DNA of 64,000 bases from Cryptomeria japonica. Taxonomy: Eukaryota > Streptophyta > Pinopsida > Cupressales > Cupressaceae. The stretch covers positions 602,351,644-602,415,643 of the forward strand of contig NC_081415.1 of NCBI RefSeq assembly GCF_030272615.1, written 5' to 3'. Below the pieces are notes generated by a model. That model did no database searches and was not told the origin of the DNA. It worked only from the letters and a program-made list of their open reading frames with translations. Both the position numbers and the translations under genes were made by a program. Shown here in pieces: positions 35,756 to 48,118 of this stretch (within the stretch, counting starts at the first letter, position 1; the number at the start of each line of letters is the position of its first letter).

Positions 35756-35906
35756 CACGTGGGAAGCGCATTTTAATTGGCTGGTGCGCGATAAAATCAT
35801 TATTTTATTTCAGTAGCCTTATCTTTAGGAAACAAAGATTCTCCGGTGCGGCCGTGTTATGTGGTCTGGTGGGTCACCGCGCATTATGCGCTTAATATGC
35901 CACGTG
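35756..35906 (-). promoter_or_regulatory. Putative promoter of the host gene, two G-boxes
   Basis: CACGTG cores lie at 35756-35761 (within gcgtcacgtggga) and 35901-35906 (within gccacgtgta). On the minus strand a CCAAT lies at 35776-35780 and an AT-rich TATA-like run at about 35797-35810. The region is markedly more GC-rich than its surroundings, as expected of a live plant promoter. G-boxes bind bZIP and bHLH factors. Actual use is inferred. Confidence 0.55.
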
Positions 35907-36074
35907 TATCCCACTTCTTCTACGCAAACCCTAACCCCTAATTTCGGCCCCGTGAGGGTTTTCTTCGAACCACCGTCCTTGTTTGTGGACCCCACCTTTA
36001 GAAACTCCATCGGGAATCTCCTTCAACTAATAGATAGCCGACACGTTGCTATATCACAGGATTCTCGCTCATAA

Positions 36075-37650
36075 GTAGCTTTTGCAAGGTGCTACATGTG
36101 TAAATTGATTTAATATTGATTTTAGGATTATTTTTTTTTCGAGTGGAGCGTTTATTTCATGCAAATATCAGGATTTTTTCATGACAAATTTTAATTTCAA
36201 ATTTAGATTAATCGGATCTTTTGAGTGAAAAGTTTCGGTATATAATATCATAATAACTAGTATACGGAGGAATATTAAATTATGAAAATATTGAACATTC
36301 ATAAATGATAATATAGAGTTTGTTACTGATATGTTTGAAGTGAATGGTTGAATTGGAAGCCAATATATACTCATTAGAACTATTACAATTACATTTATAA
36401 AATATTAGTTAGATAGAAATTTAACAATCATTTGTCAAACAATATGTAAAGAAAAATTGCTCTTAGTTAACTATTTGCAACATCAATAAAATAATGTCTG
36501 AATAGAATTTAGTCATAATTACAATGTGTAGATAGTTTTGAAAAATTTGTTAAATAAAATTTTAATTTTTTTTTTTAATTAGTAATAACTTTTCGATTTT
36601 TTAGTATCATCAAGAAAAGCTCGAACTTTAATTGTCACATTAGACTTCAAGAAATGCAATGCAAGTATTTCATAATGTGCATGCAACAACTTGAATGTAG
36701 ATATTAGAGATCAAACCTCTTCCTTAACCTTTCTTCTTATATTGAAACCCTCTTTCCAACCTCGTGCTCTTCTCCCCCTCTTAACCTTGCTTTCTGTATT
36801 TTTAACTTATCAATTGGCTCCTCATGTTTCCACTTTCTATATTTTGTTTGCCCGATTCTCTATTTTTACCTAATCATTTTAACCTAATTTTTTATTTTAA
36901 TTTAATCTACTTCTAGATTTGTTTTTTTTAACCTTGACCTTTTTGACTCAATTTATTTTACCTTCTCATTTTCCCTCATTCATATCAAATTCTTTTAGCA
37001 ATCTAATATATAACTTAATGTTTTCTCAATATCATTAATTGTGTGTTTTTGAGTGATTTAATAATTTTTCCATTCTTTTACTTTTATCTTCTTATATTAT
37101 CAAATATTTCACCTCAAGAATTTCTAGATATTTAGATTTGGCCTCTAGCTAGTCACTCATTTTTTTATGACAATATTATACTATAATTTAATATAATACA
37201 TTAATTGCATATTTTAATATTCTAATATCAAACCTTTACTTTCGTTGATATGTGGGTTTATTATAAATGTTTTTGAGCCATATTTATGTATACATATAAA
37301 TGTTTAGGTGCATATTATGATAACATATGATGTTATGGACTGATACCATATTTATATATGATTATTGCATTTTCAATATGCATAATTCCCTCTCAATACT
37401 TTTTATTATTTCATTTGGTCTTACAATATTTTTAATATTTATGTTCTTTCTGTGTTTAATTTATTATATGTATTTAGCTATTAAGTTAATATAATTATGT
37501 TATAACAATATTATGTTATAATGTAATATAATGTAATATTTACATATTTTAACATTATTATATTATGCCTTATTTTGTTTTATATGTGTATTTTTAAAGA
37601 TGTTCAAGCCTTATCAAATGTCTAAAGTATTGTTTTCACACATACATAAA
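36075..37650. other. AT-rich intergenic DNA
   Basis: No gene recognised. A segment at about 36790-36880 (ctcctcatgtttccac and following) resembles 60620-60690 on the far side of the LINE, so both may come from an older local repeat. Confidence 0.4.
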
Positions 37651-37732
37651 ATCAAACACCAAACACTATAAATCATGAATATAATTTTATTTCTAAAAAG
37701 TCTGATATAGTTCTGCTCTGCTATTTGGCGAA

Positions 37733-38795
37733 ATGCGAAATCATTACTCTGCGATCTTGTCAAGGTTTTCGGCGGGGGGATGCAGACAAGTCTTTGCCAA
37801 ATGCCTGAGGAGCATCTCTGTCTTCAGTCCGCCATGTAAGGGATACCCTGCAACAAACGAAAGGCGGGATTCGGTTTACAGAGCGGGCGAGTTTGGGAAA
37901 AATGATGTAATTAGGGCAAAAAAAACCGAAGCCTTGTCACTACCCTCCGACGGAAATTGGCAAGTCATTCGATCGAAAAATGCCAAGAAGAAGATGGGCG
38001 AAAGTAGAAATATGTCTTTAAACTTCGATTGGCACAAACCCACAGCAACAAACCAATATCCGACAACTGGGGCAAACCTGGTGCCGCTCGGGAAAGTTAG
38101 AAATTTTGAGCCAAAACCCAGAATAAGGCCGAGGCGAATATGTAATATCCCGGCAAATTTGATGGAACCCCAATTCAATTTATATAGCGAATGTGGGGTT
38201 TTTGCAAAATGGGTAGGAAGTGGAGAAGATTTAGGAAAAATTATCGATTGGTTGACGGCCCTATATCCGGGACAGGTAAGTATCTCTATCCTGGAAAATA
38301 ATTTTCTTGCAATTTTGTGTGATAATCAAAATACAAAAAATGACATTCTCCATGGTAAGGTTAAATTGTATAAAGGCTATGGTTTTTTTTGATGTGAATG
38401 GAAACCGAATTTTGACCCACACTTACAGAATTTAGATAAATGCCCTAGATGGATTAATCTGGGTACTTTACCAGTCGAATATTTGGATTTTAAAATCTTA
38501 GAATATATAGGGGAACAGTTTGGTTCTTTTTTGGGCTGTGAAGGACTAGGAAAAGAGGTTTTAAACAAGAATATCAAAATCTTAGTTGAATCTGACATTA
38601 ATTCCACGGACTTAGAACCCACCATGCTAGTATCGAACAGGGGGGAGTGGAGCATTCATCCCACCTTCTATGATGGGGTTATAAATGAATTTGATATAAG
38701 GCTGAAATCATGCCCAGTTCTGATTAATAGTATCGAGCAAATGGAAAATCCTCTTTCAGATCAGTATAAAAAAATCACATCAAGGGTGAATTCAC
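37733..38795 (+). pseudogene. LINE ORF1, 5' part (DUF4283 gag-like)
   Basis: ATG at 37733 opens a frame with a Lys-rich N-terminal half, then CGVFAKWVGSGEDL (near 38200). The DUF4283 core follows, with CPRWINLGTLPVEYLDFKIL near 38450 and EQFGSFLGCE just after. One TGA at 38390-38392 follows a T8 run, and the same frame continues to the transposon border at 38795. ORF1 proteins of this type are thought to bind LINE RNA. The second half lies at 53530-54197. Joined there without the insert and one copy of the 10-bp duplicate, the total is 1731 nt, exactly 577 codons. Confidence 0.88.
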
Positions 38796-38861
38796 AAAAC
38801 TGGTTCCCACTTTTGCCAACGAAAGAATTTGGCGAAAGTGGGAATTTCGGATTTGACAATG

Positions 38862-39015
38862 TTCGAGCGAAACATAAATGTTCGCTCGGACTACCCCTGG
38901 GAGTCCGAGCGAACCAAACGGTTCAGCTGGGTTCGAGCGAACACGGTGGTTCGAGCGAACCCATTAAATATCGATATTTTAATGGGTTCGCTCGAACCCC
39001 CCGTTCGCTTGAACC
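38862..39015. repeat. Left subterminal TTCGAGCGAA palindrome cluster
   Basis: About seven full or near copies of TTCGAGCGAA/TTCGCTCGAA occur in 154 bp. They include a near-perfect 51-bp palindrome at 38948-38998 centred on an ATCGAT. They are candidate transposase binding sites. The same word recurs at 52590-52721 near the other end. Confidence 0.9.
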
Positions 39016-39609
39016 CTTGGCAGTTCGGGTTTTTTTTTAAATTTTATAAATATCGAAAATGACAGTTAAAAGGTCATTGTTACATTTGACTTTTTCTGTC
39101 TGGTGGGGGTTAGATCGAACCAGTCGTCAGCATCACGTCATCGAGCATTGTCTGCAGCAGTTAGCATCTTTCTTATTTCAGTTTTCGACCCTTGTTATAT
39201 CAGGTGCACAAAATAACCCTTTGTTTGGTTTAATAATGTCTTTTTTTATTAAATTTGTAAATAATTTATTTGTTAATTTAATTTTTTAATTAAATAATTA
39301 TATATAGTTATTGGTTTTGAACATTTTAGAAAAATGTTTGATAATTTATTGTTTTTCATTATTTTAGAAAAATGTTTGATAATTTAATATTTTGATTGAA
39401 ATGTGTAAATTTGTTTTTAAAATTACGTAATTGTATAGATGTATATTTTTTTCAACATTTTAAAAAATTGTTATGAAAAACATAGAAAACTACCCTGTAG
39501 TAAATCAGATCTTAGAAAAACATTAGCAAAAAAAGAAAAACGTTAAAAAAATTAATTTAAATAAACATTAGAAAATTTAGATACCAAATTTAAACAAATT
39601 AGACAAAAT
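39016..39609. other. AT-rich spacer of the DNA transposon
   Basis: No gene. Repeated phrases gaaaaatgtttgataattta near 39330-39385 form a small tandem repeat. Confidence 0.6.
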
Positions 39610-42600
39610 AATTTTCCTCTACAATGTGACCTATTTTCACATCCTATTACACGCACAACATGACCCCTTAAGACCACATATGACACTATACGTTCTCTTA
39701 GGAGGTCATAGAGGATCACATATAATATAATAGTGTACATGTATGACATTCCCTTTAGGATCACATCTAGTGTCCTAAGGGGTCATACGTGGTTCTAAGG
39801 GGTCACACGTGTTATAACACATGCGGGACCCCTTAGAATCGCATATGACCCCTTATAAAATTGTAGGGTGAATGACATACCCCTTAGTCCATCAAATAGT
39901 GTCTTAACACATACGTGACCCATTAAAATCGCATATGACCCTTTATAAAATCAATCTTAGTGTGAACGACATATCCCAAAACCCATCACATAGCGTCTTA
40001 AGGGGTCGTATGTGGTCCTAAGGGGTCACGCATGCTTTAACACATGCGTGACACCTTAGTAGGTCACATAGGACCCCTTATAACATCCTACTATACATAT
40101 GACATTCCCCTTAGGATCACATAGTGTCATAAGGGGTCATATGTGGTTCTGAGGGGTCATGCATTTGTTATAACCTATGCATGACCCCTTAGAACTGCAT
40201 ATGACCCCTTATAAAATCCTAGTGTGAACGACATACCCCTTAGTCCATCACATAGTGTCTTAAGGGGTCCTATGTTGTCCTAAGGGGTCACGCATGCATT
40301 AACACATGTGTGACCCCTTAGTAGGTCACATATGACCCCTTATAACATCCTACTGTACATATGACATTCCCCTTAGGATCATATAGTGTCCTAAGGGGTC
40401 ATATGTGGTTAGACCCACATATGACCCCTTATAAAATCCTATAACCACATATGACCCCTTGTAAAATCCTAGTGTGAACGACATACCCTTTAGTTCATCA
40501 CATAGCGTCTTAAGGGTCGTATGTGGTCCTAGGGGCCACGCATGCATTGACACATACGTGACCCCTTAGTAGGTCACATGTATGACCCCTAATAACATCC
40601 TACTGTACATATGACATTTCCTATGTGTCCTAAGGGGTTGAATATGTGGTCCTAAGGGCTCACGCATGCATTAACACATGCGTGACCCCTTATAGAATCC
40701 TAGTGTGAACGACATACCCCTTAGTCCATCACATACTATCTTAAGGGGTCGTATGTGGTCCTAAGGGGTCAACATGCATTAACACATGCGTGACCCCCTT
40801 ATAACATCCTACTATACATATGACATTCCCCTTAGGATCATATAGTGTCCTAAGGGGTCATATGTGGTTAGACCCACATATGACCCCTTATAAAATCCTA
40901 TAACCACATATGACCCCTTATAAAATCCTAGTCTGAACGACATACCCCTTAGCCCATCACATAGCGTCTTAAGGGGTCATATGTGGTCCTAAGGGGCCAC
41001 GCATGCATTGACACATGCGTGACACCTTAGTAGGTCACATAGGACCCCTTATAACATCCTACTATACATATGACATTCCCCTTAGGATCACATAGTGTCA
41101 TAAGGGGTCATATGTGGTTCTGAGGGGTCATGCATTTGTTATAACATATGCATGACCCCTTAGAACTGCATATGACCCCTTATAAAATCCTAGTGTGAAC
41201 GACATACCCCTTAGTCCATCACATAGTGTCTTAAGGGGTCCTATGTTGTCCTAAGGGGTCACGCATGCATTAACACATGTGTGACCCCTTAGTAGGTCAC
41301 ATATGACCCCTTATAACATCCTACTGTACATATGACATTCCCCTTAGGATCATATAGTGTCCTAAGGGGTCATATGTGGTTAGACCCACATATGACCCCT
41401 TATAAAATCCTATAACCACATATGACCCCTTGTAAAATCCTAGTGTGAACGACATACCCTTTAGTTCATCACATAGCGTCTTAAGGGTCGTATGTGGTCC
41501 TAGGGGCCACGCATGCATTGACACATACGTGACCCCTTAGTAGGTCACATGTATGACCCCTAATAACATCCTACTGTACATATGACATTTCCTATGTGTC
41601 CTAAGGGGTTGAATATGTGGTCCTAAGGGCTCACGTATGCATTAACACATGCGTGACCCCTTATAGAATCCTAGTGTGAACGACATACCCCTTAGTCCAT
41701 CACATACTATCTTAAGGGGTCGTATGTGGTCCTAAGGGGTCAACATGCATTAACACATGCGTGACCCCCTTATAACATCCTACTGTACATATGACATTCC
41801 CCTTAGGATCATATAGTGTCCTAAGGGGTCATATGTGGTTAGACCCACATATGACCCCTTATAAAATCCTATAACCACATATGACCCCTTATAAAATCCT
41901 AGTGTGAACGACATACCCCTTAGCCCATCACATAGCGTCTTAAGGGGTCATATGTGGTCCTAAGGGGCCACGCATGCATTGACACATGCGTGACACCTTA
42001 GTAGGTCACATAGGACCCCTTATAACATCCTACTATACATATGACATTCCCCTTAGGATCACATACTGTCATAAGGGGTCATATGTGGTTCTGAGGGGTC
42101 ATGCATTTGTTATAACATATGCATGACCCCTTAGAACTGCATATGACCCCTTATAAAATCCTAGTGTGAACGACATACCCCTTAGTCCATCACATAGTGT
42201 CTTAAGGGGTCCTGTGTTGTCCTAAGGGGTCACACATGCATTAACACATGTGTGACCCCTTAGTAGGTCACATATGACCCCTTATAACATCCTACTATAC
42301 ATATGACATTCCCCTTAGGATCATATAGTGTCCTAAGGGGTCATATGTTGTCCTAAGGGGTCACACATGCATTAACACATGTGTGACCCCTTAGTAGGTC
42401 ACATATGACCCCTTATAACATCCTACTGTACATATGACATTCCCCTTAGGATCATATAGTGTCCTAAGGGGTCATATGTGGTTAGACCCACATATGACCC
42501 CTTATAAAATCCTATAACCACATATGACCCCTTATAAAATCCTAGTGTGAACGACATACCCTTTAGTTCATCACATAGCGTCTTAAGGGTCGTATGTGGT

Positions 42601-44490
42601 CCTAGGGGCCACGCATGCATTGACACATACGTGACCCCTTAGTAGGTCAGATGTATGACCCCTAATAACATCCTACTGTACATATGACATTTCCTATGTG
42701 TCCTAAGGGGTTGAATATGTGGTCCTAAGGGCTCACACATGCATTAACACATGCGTGACCCCTTATAACATCCTATTGTACATATGACATTCCCCTTAGG
42801 ATCATATAGTGTCCTAAGGGGTCATATGTGGTTAGACCCACATATGACCCCTTATAAAATCCTATAACCACATATAACCCCTTATAAAATCCTAGTGTGA
42901 ACGACATACCCCTTAGTTCATCACATAGCGTCTTAAGGGGTCATATGTGGTCCTAGGGGGCCACGCATGCATTGACACATACGTGACCCCTTAGTAGGTC
43001 ACACATGACCCCTAATAACATCCTACTGTACATATGAAATTTCCTATGTGTCCTAAGGGGTTGAATATGTGGTCCTAAGGGCTCACGCATGCATTAACAC
43101 ATGCGTGACCCTTTATAGAATCCTAGTGTGAATGACATACCCCTTAGTCCATCACATACTATCTTAAGGGGTCGTATGTGGTCCTAAGGGGTCAACATGC
43201 ATTAACACATGCGTGACCCCTTATAACATCCTATTGTACATATGACATTCCCCTTAGGATCATATAGTGTCCTAAGGGGTCATATGTGGTTAGACCCACA
43301 TATGACCCCTTATAACATCCTACTGTACATATGACATTCCCCTTAGGATCATATAGTGCCCTAAGGGGTCATATGTTGTCCTAAGGGGTCACGCATGCAT
43401 TAACACATGTGTGACCCCTTAGTAGGTCACATATGACCCCTTATAACATCCTACTGTACATATGACATTCCCCTTAGGATCATATAGTGTCCTAAGGGGT
43501 CATATGTGGTTAGACCCACATATGACCCCTTATAAAATCCTATAACCACATATGACCCCTTCTAAAATCCTAGTGTGAACGACATACCCTTTAGTTCATC
43601 ACATAGCGTCTTAAGGGTCGTATGTGGTCGTAGGGGCCACGCATGCATTGACACATACGTGACCCCTTAGTAGGTCAGATGTATGACCCCTAATAACATC
43701 CTACTGTACATATGACATTTCCTATGTGTCCTAAGGGGTTGAATATGTGGTCCTAAGGGCTCACACATGCATTAACACATGCGTGACCCCTTATAACATC
43801 CTATTGTACATATGACATTCCCCTTAGGATCATATAGTGTCCTAAGGGGTCATATGTGGTTAGACCCACATATGACCCCTTATAAAATCCTATAACCACA
43901 TATAACCCCTTATAAAATCCTAGTGTGAACGACATACCCCTTAATTCATCACATAGCGTCTTAAGGGGTCATATGTGGTCCTAGGGGGCCATGCATGCAT
44001 TGACACATACGTGACCCCTTAGTAGGTCACACATGACCCCTAATAACATCCTACTGTACATATGAAATTTCCTATGTGTCCTAAGGGGTTGAATATGTGG
44101 TCCTAAGGGCTCACGCATGCATTAACACATGCGTGACCCTTTATAGAATCCTAGTGTGAACGACATACCCCTTAGTCCATCACATACTATCTTAAGGGGT
44201 CGTATGTGGTCCTAAGGGGTCAACATGCATTAACACATGCGTGACCCCTTATAACATCCTACTGTACATATGACATTCCCCTTAGGATCATATAGTGTCC
44301 TAAGGGGTCATATGTGGTTAGACCCACATATGACCTTCTTATAACATCCTACTGTACATATGACATTCCCCTTAGGATCATATAGTGTCCTAAGGGGTCA
44401 TATGTGGTTAGACCCACATATGACCCCTTATAACATCCTACTATACATATGACATTCCCCTTAGGATCATATAGTGTCCTAACATACATA
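39610..44490. repeat. 4.9-kb satellite of TGACCCCTTA / TAAGGGGTCA words
   Basis: The region is built wholly from short words CCTAAGGGGTCA and their complement TGACCCCTTAGG, alternating with CATATG, GCATGC and ACATGCGTG words. Higher-order repeats are visible: one segment recurs almost unchanged at 40350, 41321 and 42423 (steps 971 and 1102 bp), with related copies near 43460. Identical 67-codon minus-strand frames in it are products of the repeat. Because the word and its complement alternate, almost any part can fold into stem-loops. It begins and ends inside the DNA transposon. Confidence 0.97.
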
Positions 44491-44609
44491 TGACGTGTTA
44501 GATCTCTCTATTCTTGAATTTTTTATGTATGTCAAAGATTTAAATATGTACATGTACATTAGATCTCTCTATCTCTTTGAAATATATGTTATCTCTAGAT
44601 CTGAAATAT

Positions 44610-44795
44610 ATGAACTCTCTCTCTCTCTCACTGAAATATTTGAAATTTTTACATGTATTTTTTGAAAATGAAAATTATCTCTCTCTCTCTGTCATGAAGA
44701 TTTATATGTATATAATCACTCTCTCTCTCTCTCTCTCATGAAAATGATCTCTCTCTCTCTCTCTCATGAAAATGATCTCTCTCTCTCTGCTTACG
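44610..44795. repeat. (CT)n tracts upstream of the accessory gene
   Basis: Four or more tctctctctctc runs are separated by atgaaaatga words and end about 40 bp before the ATG at 44831. Pyrimidine tracts of this kind are common in plant core promoters and 5' UTRs; use here is inferred. Confidence 0.85.
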
Positions 44796-44830
44796 TATTT
44801 ATTTTAACTTTATGACATGTACCTAGATAG

Positions 44831-46811
44831 ATGGCATCCCAGGATATACCTTCGCAGGCTCCTGATCAGGATCCACCTTTGCAGGCTCCTGATCAGGATC
44901 CACCTTCACAGGCTCCTGATCAGGATCCACCTGCGCAGGCTCCACATCAGGAGCCACCACAGCAGGATCCTCCACAGCAGGATCCCCCCTTGCCCGATAT
45001 TGCCACTATTTTTCATTATAGTGATCGAGAGCTGTATAGGTTGAGGGCCATACTAGATGACCCTCGTACTGATGGCGTGTACAAGAGTACGTGCACGTCC
45101 ATTTTTGACAGTTTGCAGACATTGAGGGATCGCTTAGTATCTCATACCTCATTCTCACCTGAGGTTATAGAGGATATATATAGACAGTTGAGGAGTGAGG
45201 TGAGGGGTCCTCATTCTTTTGCTGATGTGGTGGGGGTGGTCTCGAAGGAGACCATCAAGGAGAGATGCTTCCCACAATATCAGGAGAAGAGTAAGGTGAG
45301 GGGATATCAGGTTACCAGATGTATTGACCCACAGGTTGCGTCACTGATTTACCCACGATTCTTAGCAGCCCATGGTCGTTATCCTAATAACGACCAGATT
45401 CCATTATACTTTGCACAGCAGGTATTTGCTAAGGTTCATTGTCAGATGAAACCAAACTACCTTGATATTCCGGGATATTATGGACAGGGGAGGGGCAGGA
45501 TTGCTGATAGAGATGCATACCGTAGGCGTGATAGAGCTCCGCCTAGACACAAGGACCTTGTTGGCCAGAGATTTCCTGCAGTAGTCCCAGCCATGGCACC
45601 CATAGCAGATCACGTTGTGATTGCTTCTCAGAGAGAAGCAATTGATAGGATTGGACATATTGCATCAGCAGCAGCCACCATATCTTCTGACAGGGTGGGC
45701 AGATATATGATGACTCGACCACGTTCGCGATCATCCATAGATCATGCATCTTCTAGTCATGGGGGGGCTTCAGATTCAGATGATCGGTATATTTCTGCTG
45801 GCATCCCCTCCCCAGATGAGGTAGCAGCTATAGTCAGAGGTAGTAGACATGTACAGATGTCGCAGTATTTAGTCGAGGACCTACTACATGCTTATAGTTT
45901 TATTTCATCTCGACTTGGGATACCATTGGGTGATGTTAGAGAGGAGATTCTCAGAGATGTTCAGGCTACAGCGGCATCGATGCATACCCCGAGGCAATCA
46001 CAGCATTCTCATCACTCTACGCATGCTCCAGGCACTGACCCACCTACAGATCACTCTGTTGCTGCAGAGGAGGAGCTACGAGCTGATGAGCTCCATATCA
46101 CAGATGAGGGCCGGTTGGATTCATGTGAGGAGATACGAGCTGATCAGGTACATATCACAGATGAGGGTTTGGACTCATTTGAGGATCAGCTGAGAGATTT
46201 GAGCCATACTGGATTTATGGACATGCTACTACAGTCAGACACTTCATCCACGATGCCCACTCATCTAGTTAGCCCCTTGCACTCCTCAGTGATACGTACA
46301 GCTAGAGAGAGATATACTGGCACGAGTGATGTTGTTGATATGATTACGGGACAGGATCAGTCTACTATACAGCCTACTCCAGGTGATACATAGGTATGTA
46401 CATGTACATGTGCGTTTAAAATTTTAGAAGATATGTATACTTACATTGCAAATTTGTACCTAATAAATCTATATATATATATAGATCTCATGTTTAATTT
46501 AAATAATCTAGAACTTTCTAAGTTTTAATTTGTAGATCATTTAAATTGATTGTGGACTAATCCTTAAATTGACAGTTAGCTCATGTCACTCCTTCCTTGA
46601 GCTCTGAGCATGTGCGTAGGAGAGATTCTTTAGATGCTGACATTAGTGTACAGGTTAGTTATGGTTTTTGGTATATATATATTTGATGTACATGCACGTC
46701 TAGAGAGATCTATATATATTATATTTAATATTTAAATAAATTCTACTTTTGCAGGACTCCCCCTCAGATGGTCGCTCAGTTCGTAGCCGACATGATGATC
46801 CCCAGTGTTGA
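44831..46811 (+). CDS. Accessory protein of the DNA transposon, unknown function
   Basis: The first exon (44831-46393) is an intact 520-codon frame. Residues 1-55 are Pro/Gln-rich octad repeats (QAPDQDPP). A middle domain includes IKERCFPQYQEKSKVRGYQV and a block with IPLYFAQQVFAKVHCQMKPN. A basic GQGRGR/RRRDR patch and a Ser/His-rich low-complexity region follow. Near the end are two tandem acidic repeats around ELHITDEG and QVHITDEG. The TAG at 46391-46393 directly precedes a good donor, GTATGT. Candidate exons 46576-46653 (26 codons) and 46755-46811 (19 codons with TGA) are open in phase and have AG/GT borders. The full protein may therefore have been about 565 residues, with TAG a late nonsense mutation. 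I recognise no family. Confidence 0.7.
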
Positions 46812-46889
46812 TTTGCTCCAGACTTTATAGCTCATTTACATTTATCTTTTTATATACTTTCATATTATATATATATTCATGCACGTACA

Positions 46890-47650
46890 TGGAGTTTAGA
46901 CTCTAGATTATACTTTATACCTGGTTTATGTTTGACTCTGGATTATACTTTATACTTTATACATGGAGTTTAGACTCTAGATTATACTTTATACCTGGTT
47001 TGTGTTTGACTAGAGCTAGATTATACTTTATACATGGAGTTTAGACTATAGATTATACATGTTATAAGTTTTATACATGTTTGATTATATTATATTTATA
47101 CACATGTTTGATTATATTCTAGATTTATGTACATGATGTTTGATTAAATTAGATTTAAATACATGATTGATTAGATTGTATATTTCATGCATGTGTACAA
47201 CGACTTGTTTAGACTCTAGATTATACTTTATACCTGGTTTGTGTTTGATCAAGATCTATTATACATGTTTGATTATATTAGATTTATACACATGTTTGAT
47301 TAAAGATTAGATTTAAATTCATGTTCAAGATTAGATTGTATATTTCATGCATGTACAATGACTTGTTTAGACTCTAGATTATACTTTATACCTGGTTTGT
47401 GTTTGATTGATCTATTATACATGTTTGATTATATTAGATTTATACACATGTTTGATTAAAGATTAGATTTAAATTCATGTTTGATTAGATTGTATATTTC
47501 ATGCATGTACAACGACTTATTTAGACTCTAGATTATTCTGTATACCTGGTTTGTGTTTGATCATCTATTATACATGTTTGATTATATTAGATTTATACAT
47601 GTTTGATTAGATTAGATTTAAATACATGTTTGATTTTCAAACAAACTTGA
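46890..47650. repeat. Minisatellite between the two transposon genes
   Basis: Five or so diverged units share ttagactctagattatacttt and the following tatacctggtttgtgtttgat, then tacatgtttgattatatta. Spacing is about 70 to 160 bp. It lies between the 3' ends of the convergent accessory and transposase genes. Confidence 0.8.
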
Positions 47651-48118
47651 TTTAAATGTATTCAATTATAAATGTTTGATTTTCAAACAAAAGAGTATGT
47701 ATGAAATGAACAAACTAAACTAAGATAGGTCATGTATTGAATAGTTCACATCCAGTACATGTATATTACATAGGTATGTATATTTGTAGGTATGTGAGCT
47801 TCTAGGTATGTATATTGTAGTTAAATAGTTCACAACATGTACATGTCCTAATTCCATATTAAATATATCAATTTTACAAATGTACATATTATGTATTCTA
47901 ATTTAAATATGCATTTTTTAATTAAATACAAATACAATTACATACAATTAAACACGTGCACATTTAAATACATCCTAATTTGATATAATGTATAAATAAA
48001 CTTAAAAAAATATTTATCCTAAATAGTTTCAAAACAAGTTACTTGAGATCTAGAATTTATCTTGAACTTTTACATTAAAATTCAATTCAAGTGGATTACT
48101 AAATTATGTATATATAGT

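Noticed and set aside
35825-36010. Minus-strand 61-codon frame upstream of the host gene
   Set aside because: It overlaps the G-box promoter region and shows no family similarity. It is kept only as a possible upstream exon source for the heptad extension.
38803-38845. Hairpin ttcccacttttgcca...tttggcgaaagtgggaa taken at first as the whole terminal repeat
   Set aside because: The same word also occurs at the far end at 53491-53512 in inverted orientation, and the LINE frame test places the borders at 38796 and 53519, so the local hairpin is secondary.
38483-39040. Open frame running from LINE ORF1 across the left end of the DNA transposon
   Set aside because: The part after 38795 is transposon end sequence read by chance; the real frame resumes at 53530.
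40350-42626. Three identical 67-codon minus-strand frames, suggesting a repeated gene
   Set aside because: They are the same segment of the satellite unit repeated; the coding appearance follows from the repeat and no flanking gene structure exists.
39610-44490. Regularly repeated words resembling a CRISPR array
   Set aside because: The repeats are not separated by unique spacers, both orientations of the word occur, and the context is a eukaryotic transposon.
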